Source of the DNA: Aestuariibacter sp. GS-14
GTDB taxonomy: Bacteria; Pseudomonadota; Gammaproteobacteria; Enterobacterales; Alteromonadaceae
Length of the DNA stretch: 64,000 bases
Direction of reading: 5' to 3'
Assembly: GCF_006494365.1 (NCBI RefSeq)
Contig: NZ_VHIP01000003.1
Span: 124,001-188,000, forward strand
Each line of letters begins with the position of its first letter. Position 1 is the first letter of the stretch. The notes under the pieces were generated by a model that saw only the letters and a list, made by a program, of their open reading frames with translations, searched no databases and was not told the DNA's origin. Made by a program: the position numbers and the translations under genes. This document shows, piece by piece, positions 47,044 through 56,502 of the stretch.

Positions 47044-47352
47044 TTAAACGCGAACCAGAGAATTTTCTTCCAGACTTACCGGCGATGCAACGTAGGCATC
47101 AGCTTCCCAGTCGTTCTCCCACACGTCTTCATCCAGTAAATAGCGGAACTGGTATTCACAATCCGCTGGTAAATCGACAGTCTGGGTAAAATCACCGTTT
47201 TTTAACTTCTTCATGGGTGTTGCACCCAAATCCCACTCATTGAAATCGCCAACCAATTTTGCTGTAGATGCATTTTTGGCTTCCTCTGCAGTGAGCTTAA
47301 AGGTCACTTTGCATACGGGCTTTGACTTTAAATATTGCTTCTTCAGGCTCAT
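47044..47352 (-). CDS. CBM48 / isoamylase N-terminal early-set domain protein
   Basis: 102 residues with AGGAGA before the ATG. It is a single glycogen-binding-like Ig fold: VTFKLTAEEA, VGDFNEWDLGATPM (the CBM48/AMPK-beta signature), and CEYQFRYLLDEDVWENDWEA. No catalytic domain is attached. Small stand-alone proteins of this type may sense or bind glycogen or act as adaptor modules; the role is unproven. Confidence 0.85.
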   Translation of the reverse strand: MSLKKQYLKSKPVCKVTFKLTAEEAKNASTAKLVGDFNEWDLGATPMKKLKNGDFTQTVDLPADCEYQFRYLLDEDVWENDWEADAYVASPVSLEENSLVRV

Positions 47353-47723
47353 TGTTTTCTCCTACGCATTACAATGTGTAATTAACTTACAAGTTACGCT
47401 CAAAAAACTAGCAATTCAAGGGGTTTGGCACAATTAACAGACAATTTGTGTAAGTATTTTGTCAAATCAACTTAAACGATTAAGTTTGTCGGCGAATTTG
47501 GGAATGCAAATAAAAATGAAAAGGTTATAGCGGCATTACCGCTCAGATACCGTTACAATTTCTAACAAAGTTATTAAAGCGTTTGTAATCCAGCCATTTT
47601 ACACTTCAGTATAAGGACTGCCGTTTGTAGACTTTGCTTGTATCTACACGTGCAAAACCGTGAACAAATACAATAATTACACACAAAAGCATCGTGCTTT
47701 TGGGCCAATCGGGTGACACTCAC
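47353..47723. other. Intergenic region between the CBM48 gene and the second RND operon
   Basis: 371 bases with no gene, containing divergent promoters. Two small inverted repeats are visible: ATTACA-ATG-TGTAAT (47368-47382) near the CBM48 gene, and AAAAGCA-TCG-TGCTTTT (47685-47701) immediately upstream of the RND adaptor ribosome-binding site, where it could affect translation. Confidence 0.4.
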
Positions 47724-48932
47724 ATGAAAGTTTCTTCTATAGCAAAAGCGGGTATTCCACTAATAATACTGCTGGTTGCAATTGTTTTAACCGCCTTAAT
47801 GGTGCTTGGTAAAAAGCCACCTGAAAAAAAGGTTGTCGAAGAAAAGGCCTTTCTGGTCGATGCACAGCCGGTTTTCAGTGAACACGTTGAGTTTACAGTG
47901 AGTTCTCAGGGGAACGTGCTTCCCAAGCATAAAACTCAGGTGGCTGCGCAGGTGAGTGGCCGTGTAATAAAACTGTCGGATAATTTTGTTGTGGGCGGCA
48001 TGTTTCGAAAAGGCGATGTGCTGTTAACCCTTGAACAAGATGATTACGAAACCGACTTGCGTTTAGCCGAGGCGGAATTGGCGCAGGCTGAAGCCGCATT
48101 GGAAGAAGAGATGGCGCGTGGCAAAGTGGCGGCAGAAGAATGGCGTTCGGTGCGCAGTGTAGTGCCACCTGAACTGGGTCTACGCAAGCCACAGCTTGCC
48201 AAAGAGCAGGCGAACGTTAAAGCAGCGAAAGCAAAATTGGCCAGAGCACAGCGTAACTTCGCCCGTACGCAAATTGTTGCGCCTTACGATGGCATTGTAA
48301 TTAAACGGAACGTGGATTTAGGGCAGTTTGTGTCTACCGGCGCTCAGGTAGGTGAACTGTATGGAACCAGTGTTGCTGAAGTGCGATTACCCCTTACTGA
48401 TGCTGATTTAGCTTTCATCGATTTGTCTGCAGGTGTGAAAGAGCAAAATCCGGTTGCTTTGTCGGCTGTGGTTGGCGGTAAATTTCATCAGTGGCATGGC
48501 CGTTTAGTGAGAAGTGAAGGTGTTCTGGATACCACAAACCGCTTAATTTATGCAGTAGTTGAAGTGAATGATCCCTACGGCCGAGACAACACGGATTTGC
48601 ATCCGGTTCCACTGCGTTTTGGTCAGTTTGTACAGGCAACGGTGAGTGGCACTCAGGCGCAAACGTTAATTGTAATCCCACGCAGTTTATTGCGTCTTGA
48701 TGGTTCTGTTCTGGTGGTAAGCGAAGATAACACACTATCGATTCGCAATGTAAAAATTGCGCGCTCCAGTCCTGAAAGTGTTTATGTGTCTGAGGGTCTG
48801 CAAAGTGGTGATAAGGTAGTACGCAGTGCTGTGCCTACGCCTTACGAGGGAATGCCGGTGCGGATCGCGGGTGAAGATCCTGCACAAGACGATGTTGAAG
48901 AGCCGCAAAACACGTTGAGCACAGGAGAGTAA
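47724..48932 (+). CDS. RND periplasmic adaptor (membrane fusion protein)
   Basis: About 402 residues from the ATG at 47724 with GGGTGA upstream. One N-terminal membrane anchor (IPLIILLVAIVLTALMVLG), then barrel-sandwich half motif (AAQVSGRVIKLSDNFVVGG), a coiled hairpin rich in Ala/Glu (LAQAEAALEEEMARG), the second half (AQRNFARTQIVAPYDGIVIK) and a beta-barrel domain. It pairs with the permease starting three bases later. Confidence 0.92.
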   Translation: MKVSSIAKAGIPLIILLVAIVLTALMVLGKKPPEKKVVEEKAFLVDAQPVFSEHVEFTVSSQGNVLPKHKTQVAAQVSGRVIKLSDNFVVGGMFRKGDVLLTLEQDDYETDLRLAEAELAQAEAALEEEMARGKVAAEEWRSVRSVVPPELGLRKPQLAKEQANVKAAKAKLARAQRNFARTQIVAPYDGIVIKRNVDLGQFVSTGAQVGELYGTSVAEVRLPLTDADLAFIDLSAGVKEQNPVALSAVVGGKFHQWHGRLVRSEGVLDTTNRLIYAVVEVNDPYGRDNTDLHPVPLRFGQFVQATVSGTQAQTLIVIPRSLLRLDGSVLVVSEDNTLSIRNVKIARSSPESVYVSEGLQSGDKVVRSAVPTPYEGMPVRIAGEDPAQDDVEEPQNTLSTGE

Positions 48933-48935
48933 GCC

Positions 48936-51900
48936 ATGCAATCCTACAATACGCATACAGGCCTGATAGCCTGGTTTGCACGCAACAACGTTGCGGCTAA
49001 CCTGTTAATGTGGATCTTGTTGATTGGCGGCATTTTTGGCGCCATTTCAATTCAAAAGCAGGTGTTTCCCAATTTCGAAGTGAATTTGATTTCGGTACGA
49101 GTACCTTACCTGGGCGCAGCGCCACAGGAAGTGGAAGAAGGTGTTCTGCTGAAAATAGAAGATGCCATAAAGGATCTCGATGGCATTAAAAAAATTACTG
49201 CCACTGCCGTGGAAGGCATGGGTTCAGTATCGATTGAAGTGGAAGAAGACTACGATGTGCAACTGGTGCTCGATGAAGTAAAAGCCCAGGTTGATGCCAT
49301 ACCCAGCTTTCCGGGTAATACCGAAAAACCTACCGTTTACCGTACCAAATTTCTCCAGGACGTTATGTGGGTTGCAGTTTACGGTGATGCCAGCGAACGG
49401 GAGCTTAAAGAGTTTGCTAAAAATCTACGTGATGACGTTGCAAATCTACCTGGCATTTCTAACGTTCAGGTAGTTGGTGATCGCGATTATGAAATCTCCA
49501 TTGAGCTGTCGGAATACACGCTGCAAAAATACAATCTGACGTTCTCAGAAGTCGTTAATGCCGTTCGTCAGTCATCGGTAGACTTGCCCGGCGGTGCCAT
49601 TAAGTCAGACAGCGGCAATATCTTGCTAAGAACCAAAGGTCAGGCTTATACGGGGTACGAATTTGCCCAGGTAGTTCTGATGACAAGAGAAGATGGCAGC
49701 AGACTTACACTGGGGGATATTGCCACTATCGACGATGGCTTTGTGGAAGATCCGCAATACGCTATGTTCGACAATAAACCAGCGGTAAATATTCGCGTGC
49801 GTGCAGTAGGTGATCAAAACGCCCTTGAAATCTCTAAAGAAGTTAATCAATACCTAGACACTCACAAAAAGGATTTTCCGGCTCATATACAGGCTGATTC
49901 ATGGGGAGATTCGTCTTTTTACCTGGCTGATCGCTTAAACATGATGCTTGAAAATATGTTCTGGGGCGGCGTGCTGGTATTTATCGTGCTGTCACTATTC
50001 CTGAAAATCAAACTGGCATTTTGGGTAATGGTGGGGTTGCCCGTGTGTTTCCTGGGTACGCTTATGGTATTGCCCATGGACATGATGGGCGTGTCTATTA
50101 ACATGCTCAGTTTGTTTGCGTTCATTTTAGTGCTGGGGATAGTGGTGGATGATGCCATTATTATGGGGGAATCCGCCTATTCCGAGATTGACGCTAAAGG
50201 CCACAGTACCGACAACATTATAACCGGTGTTAAAAAGGTGGCGATGCCCGCCACTTTTGGGGTATTAACCACCATCGCTGCGTTTTCGCCTATGTTAATG
50301 GTGTCGGGTCCATTTGGTGTGATCTGGAAGACCATTGGATTGGTGGTGATAGTGTGTCTGGCATTCTCACTGCTTGAATCTAAATTGATTTTGCCCGCTC
50401 ATCTGGCACACATGAAGATGAAGCCCTATGATCCAGCCAAAGCTAATAAATTCCAGCGTTTCAGGGATTTTTTCAGTGAAGGTATAAAAACCTTTATCAG
50501 TAATGTGTATGCTCCATTCCTGCGAAAAGCTGTGAAATTTCGTTACATCACTCTGGCGACGTTTGTGAGTATGCTTATTTTAACGTTTGGCTTGTTCAAA
50601 GGAGATTGGGTACGCTTTGTATTTTTCCCCACCATTCCCAGCGACTTTGTTCAGGCAAGGGTAGAACTTGAACCCGGCTCTTCGCTCTCTCAGCGCGACT
50701 ATGTGCTGGATACCATGCTGGAAGCCATGTACCGAATGGATGCGCAAATCGAGAAAGAAACCGGGCAGGGTGTAGTAAAACATGCCGTTGCATTCGATAG
50801 CGGATCATTGGGTGGACAGGTGTTTGTGGAGCTAACCAAGGGCGAAGCAAGAGACTTGACCGATACGGATATCCAAACGCGCTGGCGGGAGCAGATGCCT
50901 GAAATGGCCGGTGTGAAAACTCTGAGTTTTGCGTCACCGGGCGGCCCGGGTGGTGGTTCTGATCTGAGTTTTGAATTCAGCTCAGCGCATATCGAAGATC
51001 TCGAAAAGATAAGCCAGGATGTAAAAGCGGCGCTTGCACAGTACAACGGTGTATCTGACATTAATGATACCTTTTCAGGTGGCTCAGATGAGATTCAGTT
51101 ACAGCTCAAGCCTCAGGCAGAAGCACTGGGTATTACGCTCCAGCAATTGGGGCAGCAGGTGCGCTATGGTTTCTATGGTGCGGAAGTACAGCGCATACAA
51201 CGCGACGATGAAGAAATTAAGGTAATGGTGCGTTACCCTCAGGATGCCCGAAATTCAGTTGGGCATTTGGAAAATATGCGAGTAAGAGCGCCTGGTGGTC
51301 AGGATGTGCCTTTTGATCAGGTTGCCGATATTAAAATGGGGAAAGGTTATGATTCTATCATTCGGGTAGACGGTAAACGCTCGGTAACAGTATCGGCAGC
51401 CGTAAACGTCGATTTGGTCGAGCCAAACAAAGTCACCATGGAAATGATAGGCCAGGTGATCCCTGAATTAATGAAACGTTACCCTCGGGTAGATTTTAAG
51501 TTACAGGGTAATTCCCGTGAACAAATGGAAGCCATGGGGTCATTGGCTAAAGGCTTATTGTTCGCGTTGTTCGCTATTTATGCGCTACTTGCCGTACCGC
51601 TGCGTTCATACAGTCAGCCAATCATTATTATGTCGGTCATTCCATTTGGTATTTTTGGTGCCATCGTGGGCCACTTAGCACTTGGCCATGCTGTAAGCGT
51701 GTTGTCGATTTGCGGCATTATTGCGCTGTCGGGCGTAGTGGTAAACGATAGTCTGATTATGGTGGACTTTGTTAACCGGGCGCGTGCGGAAGGGCATCGT
51801 CTCATGGATGCCGCTATTAACGCTGGGACGCAGCGTTTCAGGGCGATCATTTTGACCTCACTGACAACCTTCATGGGACTAGTACCCATTATGTTTGAGC

Positions 51901-52091
51901 GCAGCCTGCAAGCGCAGGTGGTGATCCCAATGGCTATTTCACTGGCGTTTGGTATTTTGTTTGCCACTGTAATTACACTACTGCTAGTGCCAGCATTGTA
52001 CGTGATACTGGACGATATACGTCAGTTATTCAAAAAGCCTAAAGCGATGCCTGTTAGTCAGTCTACAGCTGATGAAATAGCGTTCAAGTAA
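48936..52091 (+). CDS. RND efflux permease (AcrB superfamily)
   Basis: 1051 residues. N-terminal helix AANLLMWILLIGGIFGAISI, the TM4 proton-relay motif LGIVVDDAIIMGES with the full Asp-Asp pair, and a helix-rich C-terminal half ending in VPALYVILDDI. It exports hydrophobic compounds by proton exchange. Sequence is clearly different from the other two permeases in the window. No outer-membrane channel follows. Confidence 0.93.
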   Translation: MQSYNTHTGLIAWFARNNVAANLLMWILLIGGIFGAISIQKQVFPNFEVNLISVRVPYLGAAPQEVEEGVLLKIEDAIKDLDGIKKITATAVEGMGSVSIEVEEDYDVQLVLDEVKAQVDAIPSFPGNTEKPTVYRTKFLQDVMWVAVYGDASERELKEFAKNLRDDVANLPGISNVQVVGDRDYEISIELSEYTLQKYNLTFSEVVNAVRQSSVDLPGGAIKSDSGNILLRTKGQAYTGYEFAQVVLMTREDGSRLTLGDIATIDDGFVEDPQYAMFDNKPAVNIRVRAVGDQNALEISKEVNQYLDTHKKDFPAHIQADSWGDSSFYLADRLNMMLENMFWGGVLVFIVLSLFLKIKLAFWVMVGLPVCFLGTLMVLPMDMMGVSINMLSLFAFILVLGIVVDDAIIMGESAYSEIDAKGHSTDNIITGVKKVAMPATFGVLTTIAAFSPMLMVSGPFGVIWKTIGLVVIVCLAFSLLESKLILPAHLAHMKMKPYDPAKANKFQRFRDFFSEGIKTFISNVYAPFLRKAVKFRYITLATFVSMLILTFGLFKGDWVRFVFFPTIPSDFVQARVELEPGSSLSQRDYVLDTMLEAMYRMDAQIEKETGQGVVKHAVAFDSGSLGGQVFVELTKGEARDLTDTDIQTRWREQMPEMAGVKTLSFASPGGPGGGSDLSFEFSSAHIEDLEKISQDVKAALAQYNGVSDINDTFSGGSDEIQLQLKPQAEALGITLQQLGQQVRYGFYGAEVQRIQRDDEEIKVMVRYPQDARNSVGHLENMRVRAPGGQDVPFDQVADIKMGKGYDSIIRVDGKRSVTVSAAVNVDLVEPNKVTMEMIGQVIPELMKRYPRVDFKLQGNSREQMEAMGSLAKGLLFALFAIYALLAVPLRSYSQPIIIMSVIPFGIFGAIVGHLALGHAVSVLSICGIIALSGVVVNDSLIMVDFVNRARAEGHRLMDAAINAGTQRFRAIILTSLTTFMGLVPIMFERSLQAQVVIPMAISLAFGILFATVITLLLVPALYVILDDIRQLFKKPKAMPVSQSTADEIAFK

Positions 52092-52109
52092 TTCAGCTTA
52101 GTTAAAAAC

Positions 52110-52144
52110 AACCGTGTTCACTGTATGGTGTACACGGTTTTTTT
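52110..52144 (+). terminator. Terminator after the second RND operon
   Basis: AACCGTGT (52110-52117) pairs with ACACGGTT (52132-52139), followed by a T-run to 52144. Confidence 0.8.
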
Positions 52145-52212
52145 ATGCCATTTATAATAATTCGGTTTATTTTGAATCTTATTGGTTATTTGTTGCACAT
52201 TTGGCTTGATTG

Positions 52213-52246
52213 CTGTTTGGATATACAGTACTGTATGTAACAACAA
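52213..52246 (+). promoter_or_regulatory. Consensus LexA box plus second near-match
   Basis: CTGTTTGGATATACAG (52213-52228) fits CTGT-N8-ACAG perfectly. CTGTATGTAACAACAA (52231-52246) fits at seven of eight positions. The ATG of the next gene lies 15 bases further on. The arrangement repeats the one before the sulA-like gene at 17184-17220. Confidence 0.75.
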
Positions 52247-52261
52247 GTAGGAGGGCGGATT

Positions 52262-52627
52262 ATGAATACCGGACTAAAAACCATTGATGATCTGATTCAG
52301 CGTTTTGGCATAAAAACAAATGAGTCTCAGGACACATTTCAGCAAGTTATGGCCTGGAGTGGCAACGATCCACGTGCGGCACATTTCAAGTTACCGTTTT
52401 GCTTTTATCAGCTTATTACGACTATGCCTGCCACAAAAAATGTAACCCTGCATCACTTTTACCTGCCACACCGCAAGGCCCGTTTGGCAAGTTTCTTAAT
52501 TGATGCCAATGGTAAAATAATCGAGCAGGTGTTTTATCAGCGCGATGTTAAATACGTAAATGCCTGTAAAAAACTGCAGGCCATGGTACAGCGCGCTTAC
52601 TCGACATCCATCAATATTGCTGCGTAA
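52262..52627 (+). CDS. Uncharacterised protein, predicted SOS-regulated
   Basis: 121 residues with AGGAGGG before the ATG, so clearly translated. No signal peptide or membrane segment; the sequence is mixed alpha/beta with a basic central strand pair (HHFYLPHRKARLASFL) followed by IIEQVFYQRDVKYVNACKKL. I do not recognise the family. The consensus LexA box upstream makes DNA-damage induction likely. It could be a division, replication or repair modulator; nothing in the sequence chooses among these. Confidence 0.75.
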   Translation: MNTGLKTIDDLIQRFGIKTNESQDTFQQVMAWSGNDPRAAHFKLPFCFYQLITTMPATKNVTLHHFYLPHRKARLASFLIDANGKIIEQVFYQRDVKYVNACKKLQAMVQRAYSTSINIAA

Positions 52628-52748
52628 CTATTTGTTAACATTTGTTTTTAATTTCATATTTTCGGCAATTAGTGTTTAGTGTAAGACAAATATTATTGTT
52701 ATTTAGTGACGAATAGGGATAATCGGTGTTCCAGTTGGAGGAGCATTC

Positions 52749-53252
52749 GTGAAAGTTTATTTTTCGCACGGCAAAGAAAGTGGCCCGTGGGGCACTAAAA
52801 TTCGATTTTTAGCTGATATCGCTGAAAGCATGGGATGTCAGATAGAAAGTATTGACTATTCAGCTACGATGAACCCGGAAGAGCGGGTTGCTTTACTGCT
52901 GGAGCAACTGCCGTCTGACGATTCCGAAGTGGTGTTAGTGGGTTCCAGTATGGGTGGCTATGTGTCGTTGGTAGCGGCCCTGCAATATAACGTTAAGGGT
53001 ATATTTTTGCTGGCCCCGGCAGTATACATGCCTCGTTACGAAAAGCAGGCATATCCGGTTAAATGCGCCGTGTCGTGTGTACATGGCTGGCAGGACGAAA
53101 TTATACCGGTGGAAAACGTACTTAAATTCGCACGGGAACAAAGTGCCAGTTTGCATTTGGTGCCTGGTGATCACCGGTTAAACGATTCATTGGATTTGAT
53201 AGCGCCGATTTTCAAGCAGTTTTTATACAGTTGCCTTACAGACAAGGTTTAA
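52749..53252 (+). CDS. Small alpha/beta-hydrolase (YcfP/YqiA-like)
   Basis: 167 residues, GTG start fixed by GGAGGAG. Motifs: YFSHGKESGPWG, nucleophile elbow VLVGSSMGGYVSL (Ser67-type), VHGWQDEIIPVE with the acid, and PGDHRLNDS with the catalytic His. It resembles the small UPF0227/YqiA esterases. Substrate unknown. Confidence 0.82.
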   Translation: MKVYFSHGKESGPWGTKIRFLADIAESMGCQIESIDYSATMNPEERVALLLEQLPSDDSEVVLVGSSMGGYVSLVAALQYNVKGIFLLAPAVYMPRYEKQAYPVKCAVSCVHGWQDEIIPVENVLKFAREQSASLHLVPGDHRLNDSLDLIAPIFKQFLYSCLTDKV

Positions 53253-53585
53253 GCAGAGAAAACAGTTGTTTTCCGCAGAGTCCTGTTTAATTCGGTTCGA
53301 AGTGTATTGAGACTATAATGGAACCATTGAGTGACAGGGTTGGTCCAGCCTAGTGTTGCTCGCCTTGAAGCAAGCTTCAAGCGCTTAAAGTAAAAATAGA
53401 AATTAAAACCAGAAGTAGAAAGGACTTTGTGTTGTGCATCCTTGTACCTGTATGTTATTTGCTTACCGCTAAAATCCGTATAACGTAAAGTATGTCGTGT
53501 GTAGTGATTTGTGCGCGCTGTGCTAACTGTGTGGCAGAATAGCTAACAAGCGCACTGACCAGCAGTGCGCTTGTTTATTGCAATA
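53253..53585. other. Intergenic region of about 330 bases
   Basis: No convincing gene. It contains the inverted repeat CTTGAAGC-AA-GCTTCAAG (53364-53381) and the hairpin at 53545-53575. Nothing else is recognised. Confidence 0.5.
53545..53575. terminator. Hairpin terminator of the aminotransferase gene
   Basis: AACAAGCGCACTG (53545-53557) pairs with CAGTGCGCTTGTT (53563-53575), ten bases after the minus-strand stop codon. The T-run is short, so efficiency is moderate. Confidence 0.65.
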
Positions 53586-54782
53586 TTACGCGTTGATTAC
53601 TTTTACCATGGCTTTGGCCAGTGTATCTACGTTTGCCAGGCTGATACCTGCAACGTTCACGCGGCTTGAGTCCACAAAGTAAACGCTGTGCTCGCTACGC
53701 ATCTTTTGAACTTGTTCCGGAGTAATGCACAGGAAGGAGAACATGCCTTTTTGGTCGTTTACGAAGCTGAAATCTTTCTGTGCACCGTACTCGGCTAATT
53801 TGCTTACCAACAGGCCACGCAGTGTACGCATGCGATCGCGCATTTCGTCTACCTCGTTTACCCATTCCTGTTTCAGCGCGTCGTTAGACAAAATAATATC
53901 AACTAACGCACCGCCGTAGCTGGGCGGCATTGAGTAAATACCACGCGCAACGCTCTGAATTTGACCCTGAGCAATTTTACGGGTGTTACTGTCGGCGCAA
54001 ACAATGGCCGCTAAACCAACACGCTCACGGTACAAACCAAAGTTTTTGCTGCAAGATGCGGCAATAATCACCTCAGGCAGGTTCTCACACAGCAAACGTA
54101 CGCCATAAACGTCGTCTTCCAGGCTGTCACCGAAACCCTGATAAGCAATATCTACGAAAGGCAGGAACTCACGCTCTTTGGCAACGTTGAGTACTTCTTG
54201 CCATTGAGCTTTGGTCAGGTCTGCACCCGTTGGGTTGTGGCAGCAACCGTGTAGCAGTACTACATCGCCTTTTTTCACCTTACGCAAACAATCCATCATA
54301 GCGTCGAAGCGCACAGACGCAGTTGCTTTGTCGAAGTAGGGGTAGGTTTCAATAGTTAAACCGGCATTGCCAATCAGTGGAATGTGGTTTGCCCAGGTAG
54401 GATCGCTTACCCATACAGTTGTATCGGCATTAACGCGGGTAAGTAATTCGGCCAGAATACGCAGTGAACCACAGCCACCAGGCGCCTGAACTGCGGCAAC
54501 GCGGTCGGCTAAAAGAACCGGGCTTTGTGCTCCCAGAATCAGTTGCAGCATACCGTCGATAAACCCTTGCACACCCTGCGGAGTGATATAGGTTTTTGAA
54601 GTCTCACGCTCAAGCAACACTTTTTGTGCTTTTACTACCGCCGACAGAATAGGGGTATTGCCCTGTTCGTCTTTATAAACACCTACGCCTAAATCAATCT
54701 TTGCAGGGTTGTTGTCTTGCTTAAAGGCAGCAGATAAACCAAGTATAGGATCAGGGGGTAGCAGGGGTAACACTTCAAACAC
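53586..54782 (-). CDS. Aspartate/aromatic aminotransferase (AspC/TyrB type)
   Basis: 398 residues. Motifs: MFEVLPLLPPDPILGLSAAF at the N terminus, LGVGVYKDEQGNTPIL, HGCCHNPTGADLT, and the PLP lysine in ASCSKNFGLYRERVG. It transfers amino groups among aspartate or aromatic amino acids and 2-oxoglutarate. AspC versus TyrB cannot be decided by eye. Confidence 0.93.
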   Translation of the reverse strand: MFEVLPLLPPDPILGLSAAFKQDNNPAKIDLGVGVYKDEQGNTPILSAVVKAQKVLLERETSKTYITPQGVQGFIDGMLQLILGAQSPVLLADRVAAVQAPGGCGSLRILAELLTRVNADTTVWVSDPTWANHIPLIGNAGLTIETYPYFDKATASVRFDAMMDCLRKVKKGDVVLLHGCCHNPTGADLTKAQWQEVLNVAKEREFLPFVDIAYQGFGDSLEDDVYGVRLLCENLPEVIIAASCSKNFGLYRERVGLAAIVCADSNTRKIAQGQIQSVARGIYSMPPSYGGALVDIILSNDALKQEWVNEVDEMRDRMRTLRGLLVSKLAEYGAQKDFSFVNDQKGMFSFLCITPEQVQKMRSEHSVYFVDSSRVNVAGISLANVDTLAKAMVKVINA

Positions 54783-54970
54783 GGTATGTCCTCACGATTT
54801 CATTAGTCAATGTTAACGACGGCTGAAAACGGGCCAGTCGATAACCAAAAGTCCGCAGCGTTCAGAATGTTCGTCACGTTGCATTATTGTTGTGCAAAAC
54901 GGGAGTCATTGCACAGGTTGCGCATTATGCCACTATCACTATCAAATACGAATAGAAAATCATCCTAAAA

Positions 54971-55738
54971 TTAGCCAATTTTCCAACTAAAATGTTGCAT
55001 TTGCCCCACTGTACCATCGCTTGTGTAGGTACATTCATACCAACATGCCTGCTGATGCTGGTTAACAAGGAGTATAGTAGAGCTGCGGGTGCCATATTTT
55101 GGTGTATGAATGAAGATAGGCGACAGCGCCATTTCCCATTCCGGCGACACGCCCGTGCTGGGTAATTCATCCATGGGGGCCTGTTGATTATTGCGCAACA
55201 ACGCAAACAGGTGATCAATGTTCAGCGAGTCGGCGCTGCTAATATATTCCTGCAAGGCTTGCGTGCCATTGCGCACCTTAGGCCAGGGGGTATTAAGCGA
55301 TGCATTCGACAAGCTATGTACGCCCGGAGATAGCCATTCATGCGCTGATGATTCACTGTTAAATGCAAGCAGGTTCCGGTAATGCCCAAACAGCATATTA
55401 AAGCCATTGTACTGATTTGCTGTGGCTTCAAGTGTACGAAGATACATTGCCGATAGTGGCGGACTGGCTAAATATTTAACCACAAGATGACCGCGACTAA
55501 GTTTATCATCGGATTGAGTGGCGGGGTTTCTGATGTTGGTTAGTGCGGCAATGTGTCCGTTACGCGTAATGCCCATCCATGTCCCGCCAGCCATTAAATC
55601 CTTGCCAGCGAGCAATCCTGGGGGCTCAGTCCAGAAAGCCGATGGCGCTGTTGGCCTTGCATAAAATTCGTCGCGATTAGCAGCAATGATTAATGGATAT
55701 TCAGGGTGCTGTTGAACCGCAGCAAAAATAATACACAT
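54971..55738 (-). CDS. NRDE-family protein (TANGO2 homologue)
   Basis: 255 residues. The N terminus begins MCIIF and contains the name-giving AANRDEFYARPTAPS, then GGTWMGITRNGHIAALTN. The family is found from bacteria to man (TANGO2); an Ntn-hydrolase-like fold with N-terminal Cys is expected. Roles in haem or lipid trafficking have been proposed for relatives. Bacterial function is unclear. Confidence 0.9.
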   Translation of the reverse strand: MCIIFAAVQQHPEYPLIIAANRDEFYARPTAPSAFWTEPPGLLAGKDLMAGGTWMGITRNGHIAALTNIRNPATQSDDKLSRGHLVVKYLASPPLSAMYLRTLEATANQYNGFNMLFGHYRNLLAFNSESSAHEWLSPGVHSLSNASLNTPWPKVRNGTQALQEYISSADSLNIDHLFALLRNNQQAPMDELPSTGVSPEWEMALSPIFIHTPKYGTRSSTILLVNQHQQACWYECTYTSDGTVGQMQHFSWKIG

Positions 55739-55881
55739 GCTATTACTCAGTAAAAGAAGTCTGAACCAGTCGATGAGGCGTTAGTGTAACCAATTGATGT
55801 GTTGATCTATAGCGACTGGCGCTGAATGCAGCCAATTATGCTACGATTGGGTTGATATAATCATAACTATAAAGGTTTTTT

Positions 55882-56502
55882 ATGCACGATAAGCAGTCTT
55901 TTGCGTGTTATTCATTGCCTGAATTGGTGCCTCACAGAGCGCCTGGTTGGTTTAGTCGCCTATGCCGGTGGTGGCTGGATAAGCGCGGGTGGGTTATCGA
56001 TGGCCAAATGGCAAACGAACCTAAAATGGTAATTGCCGTTGCACCGCATACGTCAAACTGGGATTTTATACTTGGCGTTGCAGTGATGTTTGCAATCCGT
56101 ATTCGATTATCTTTCTTCGGTAAACACACTATTTTTACGCCGCCGTTGGGCTACTTCATGCGCAAGATTGGCGGTATCCCGGTTGAGCGCAGCCAGGCGC
56201 ATGGCGTGGTGCAAAGTATTGCAAAGCAAATAAATAATGCCGATAAACTGGTACTCGCACTGGCACCTGAGGGAACCAGAAAAGCGGTGTTTCCATGGAA
56301 AAGCGGCTTTCTTTACATAGCACAAACCGCTAGAATCCCGATTCAGTGTGTAGGATTGGACTACCGGCGTAAAGCGCTGGTGTTTGGTCCGGTTCTTACC
56401 GTATCCGACGACTTAGCATCATCAATGAACGAGATTTATGCTTTTTACCGCACCATTGATGCCAAGTATCCACAGCAAACAGTAACGGAGCCCAACGCGT
56501 GA
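55882..56502 (+). CDS. PlsC-like lysophospholipid acyltransferase
   Basis: 206 residues. Acyltransferase motif APHTSNWDFIL (HxxxxD), then KIGGIPVERS and APEGTRKAVFPWKSGFLYIA. It would acylate lysophosphatidic acid or a related lipid at the membrane. Its TGA overlaps the GTG of the next gene by four bases (GTGA), which suggests co-translation with a PLP enzyme of sulfur amino-acid metabolism. Confidence 0.88.
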   Translation: MHDKQSFACYSLPELVPHRAPGWFSRLCRWWLDKRGWVIDGQMANEPKMVIAVAPHTSNWDFILGVAVMFAIRIRLSFFGKHTIFTPPLGYFMRKIGGIPVERSQAHGVVQSIAKQINNADKLVLALAPEGTRKAVFPWKSGFLYIAQTARIPIQCVGLDYRRKALVFGPVLTVSDDLASSMNEIYAFYRTIDAKYPQQTVTEPNA

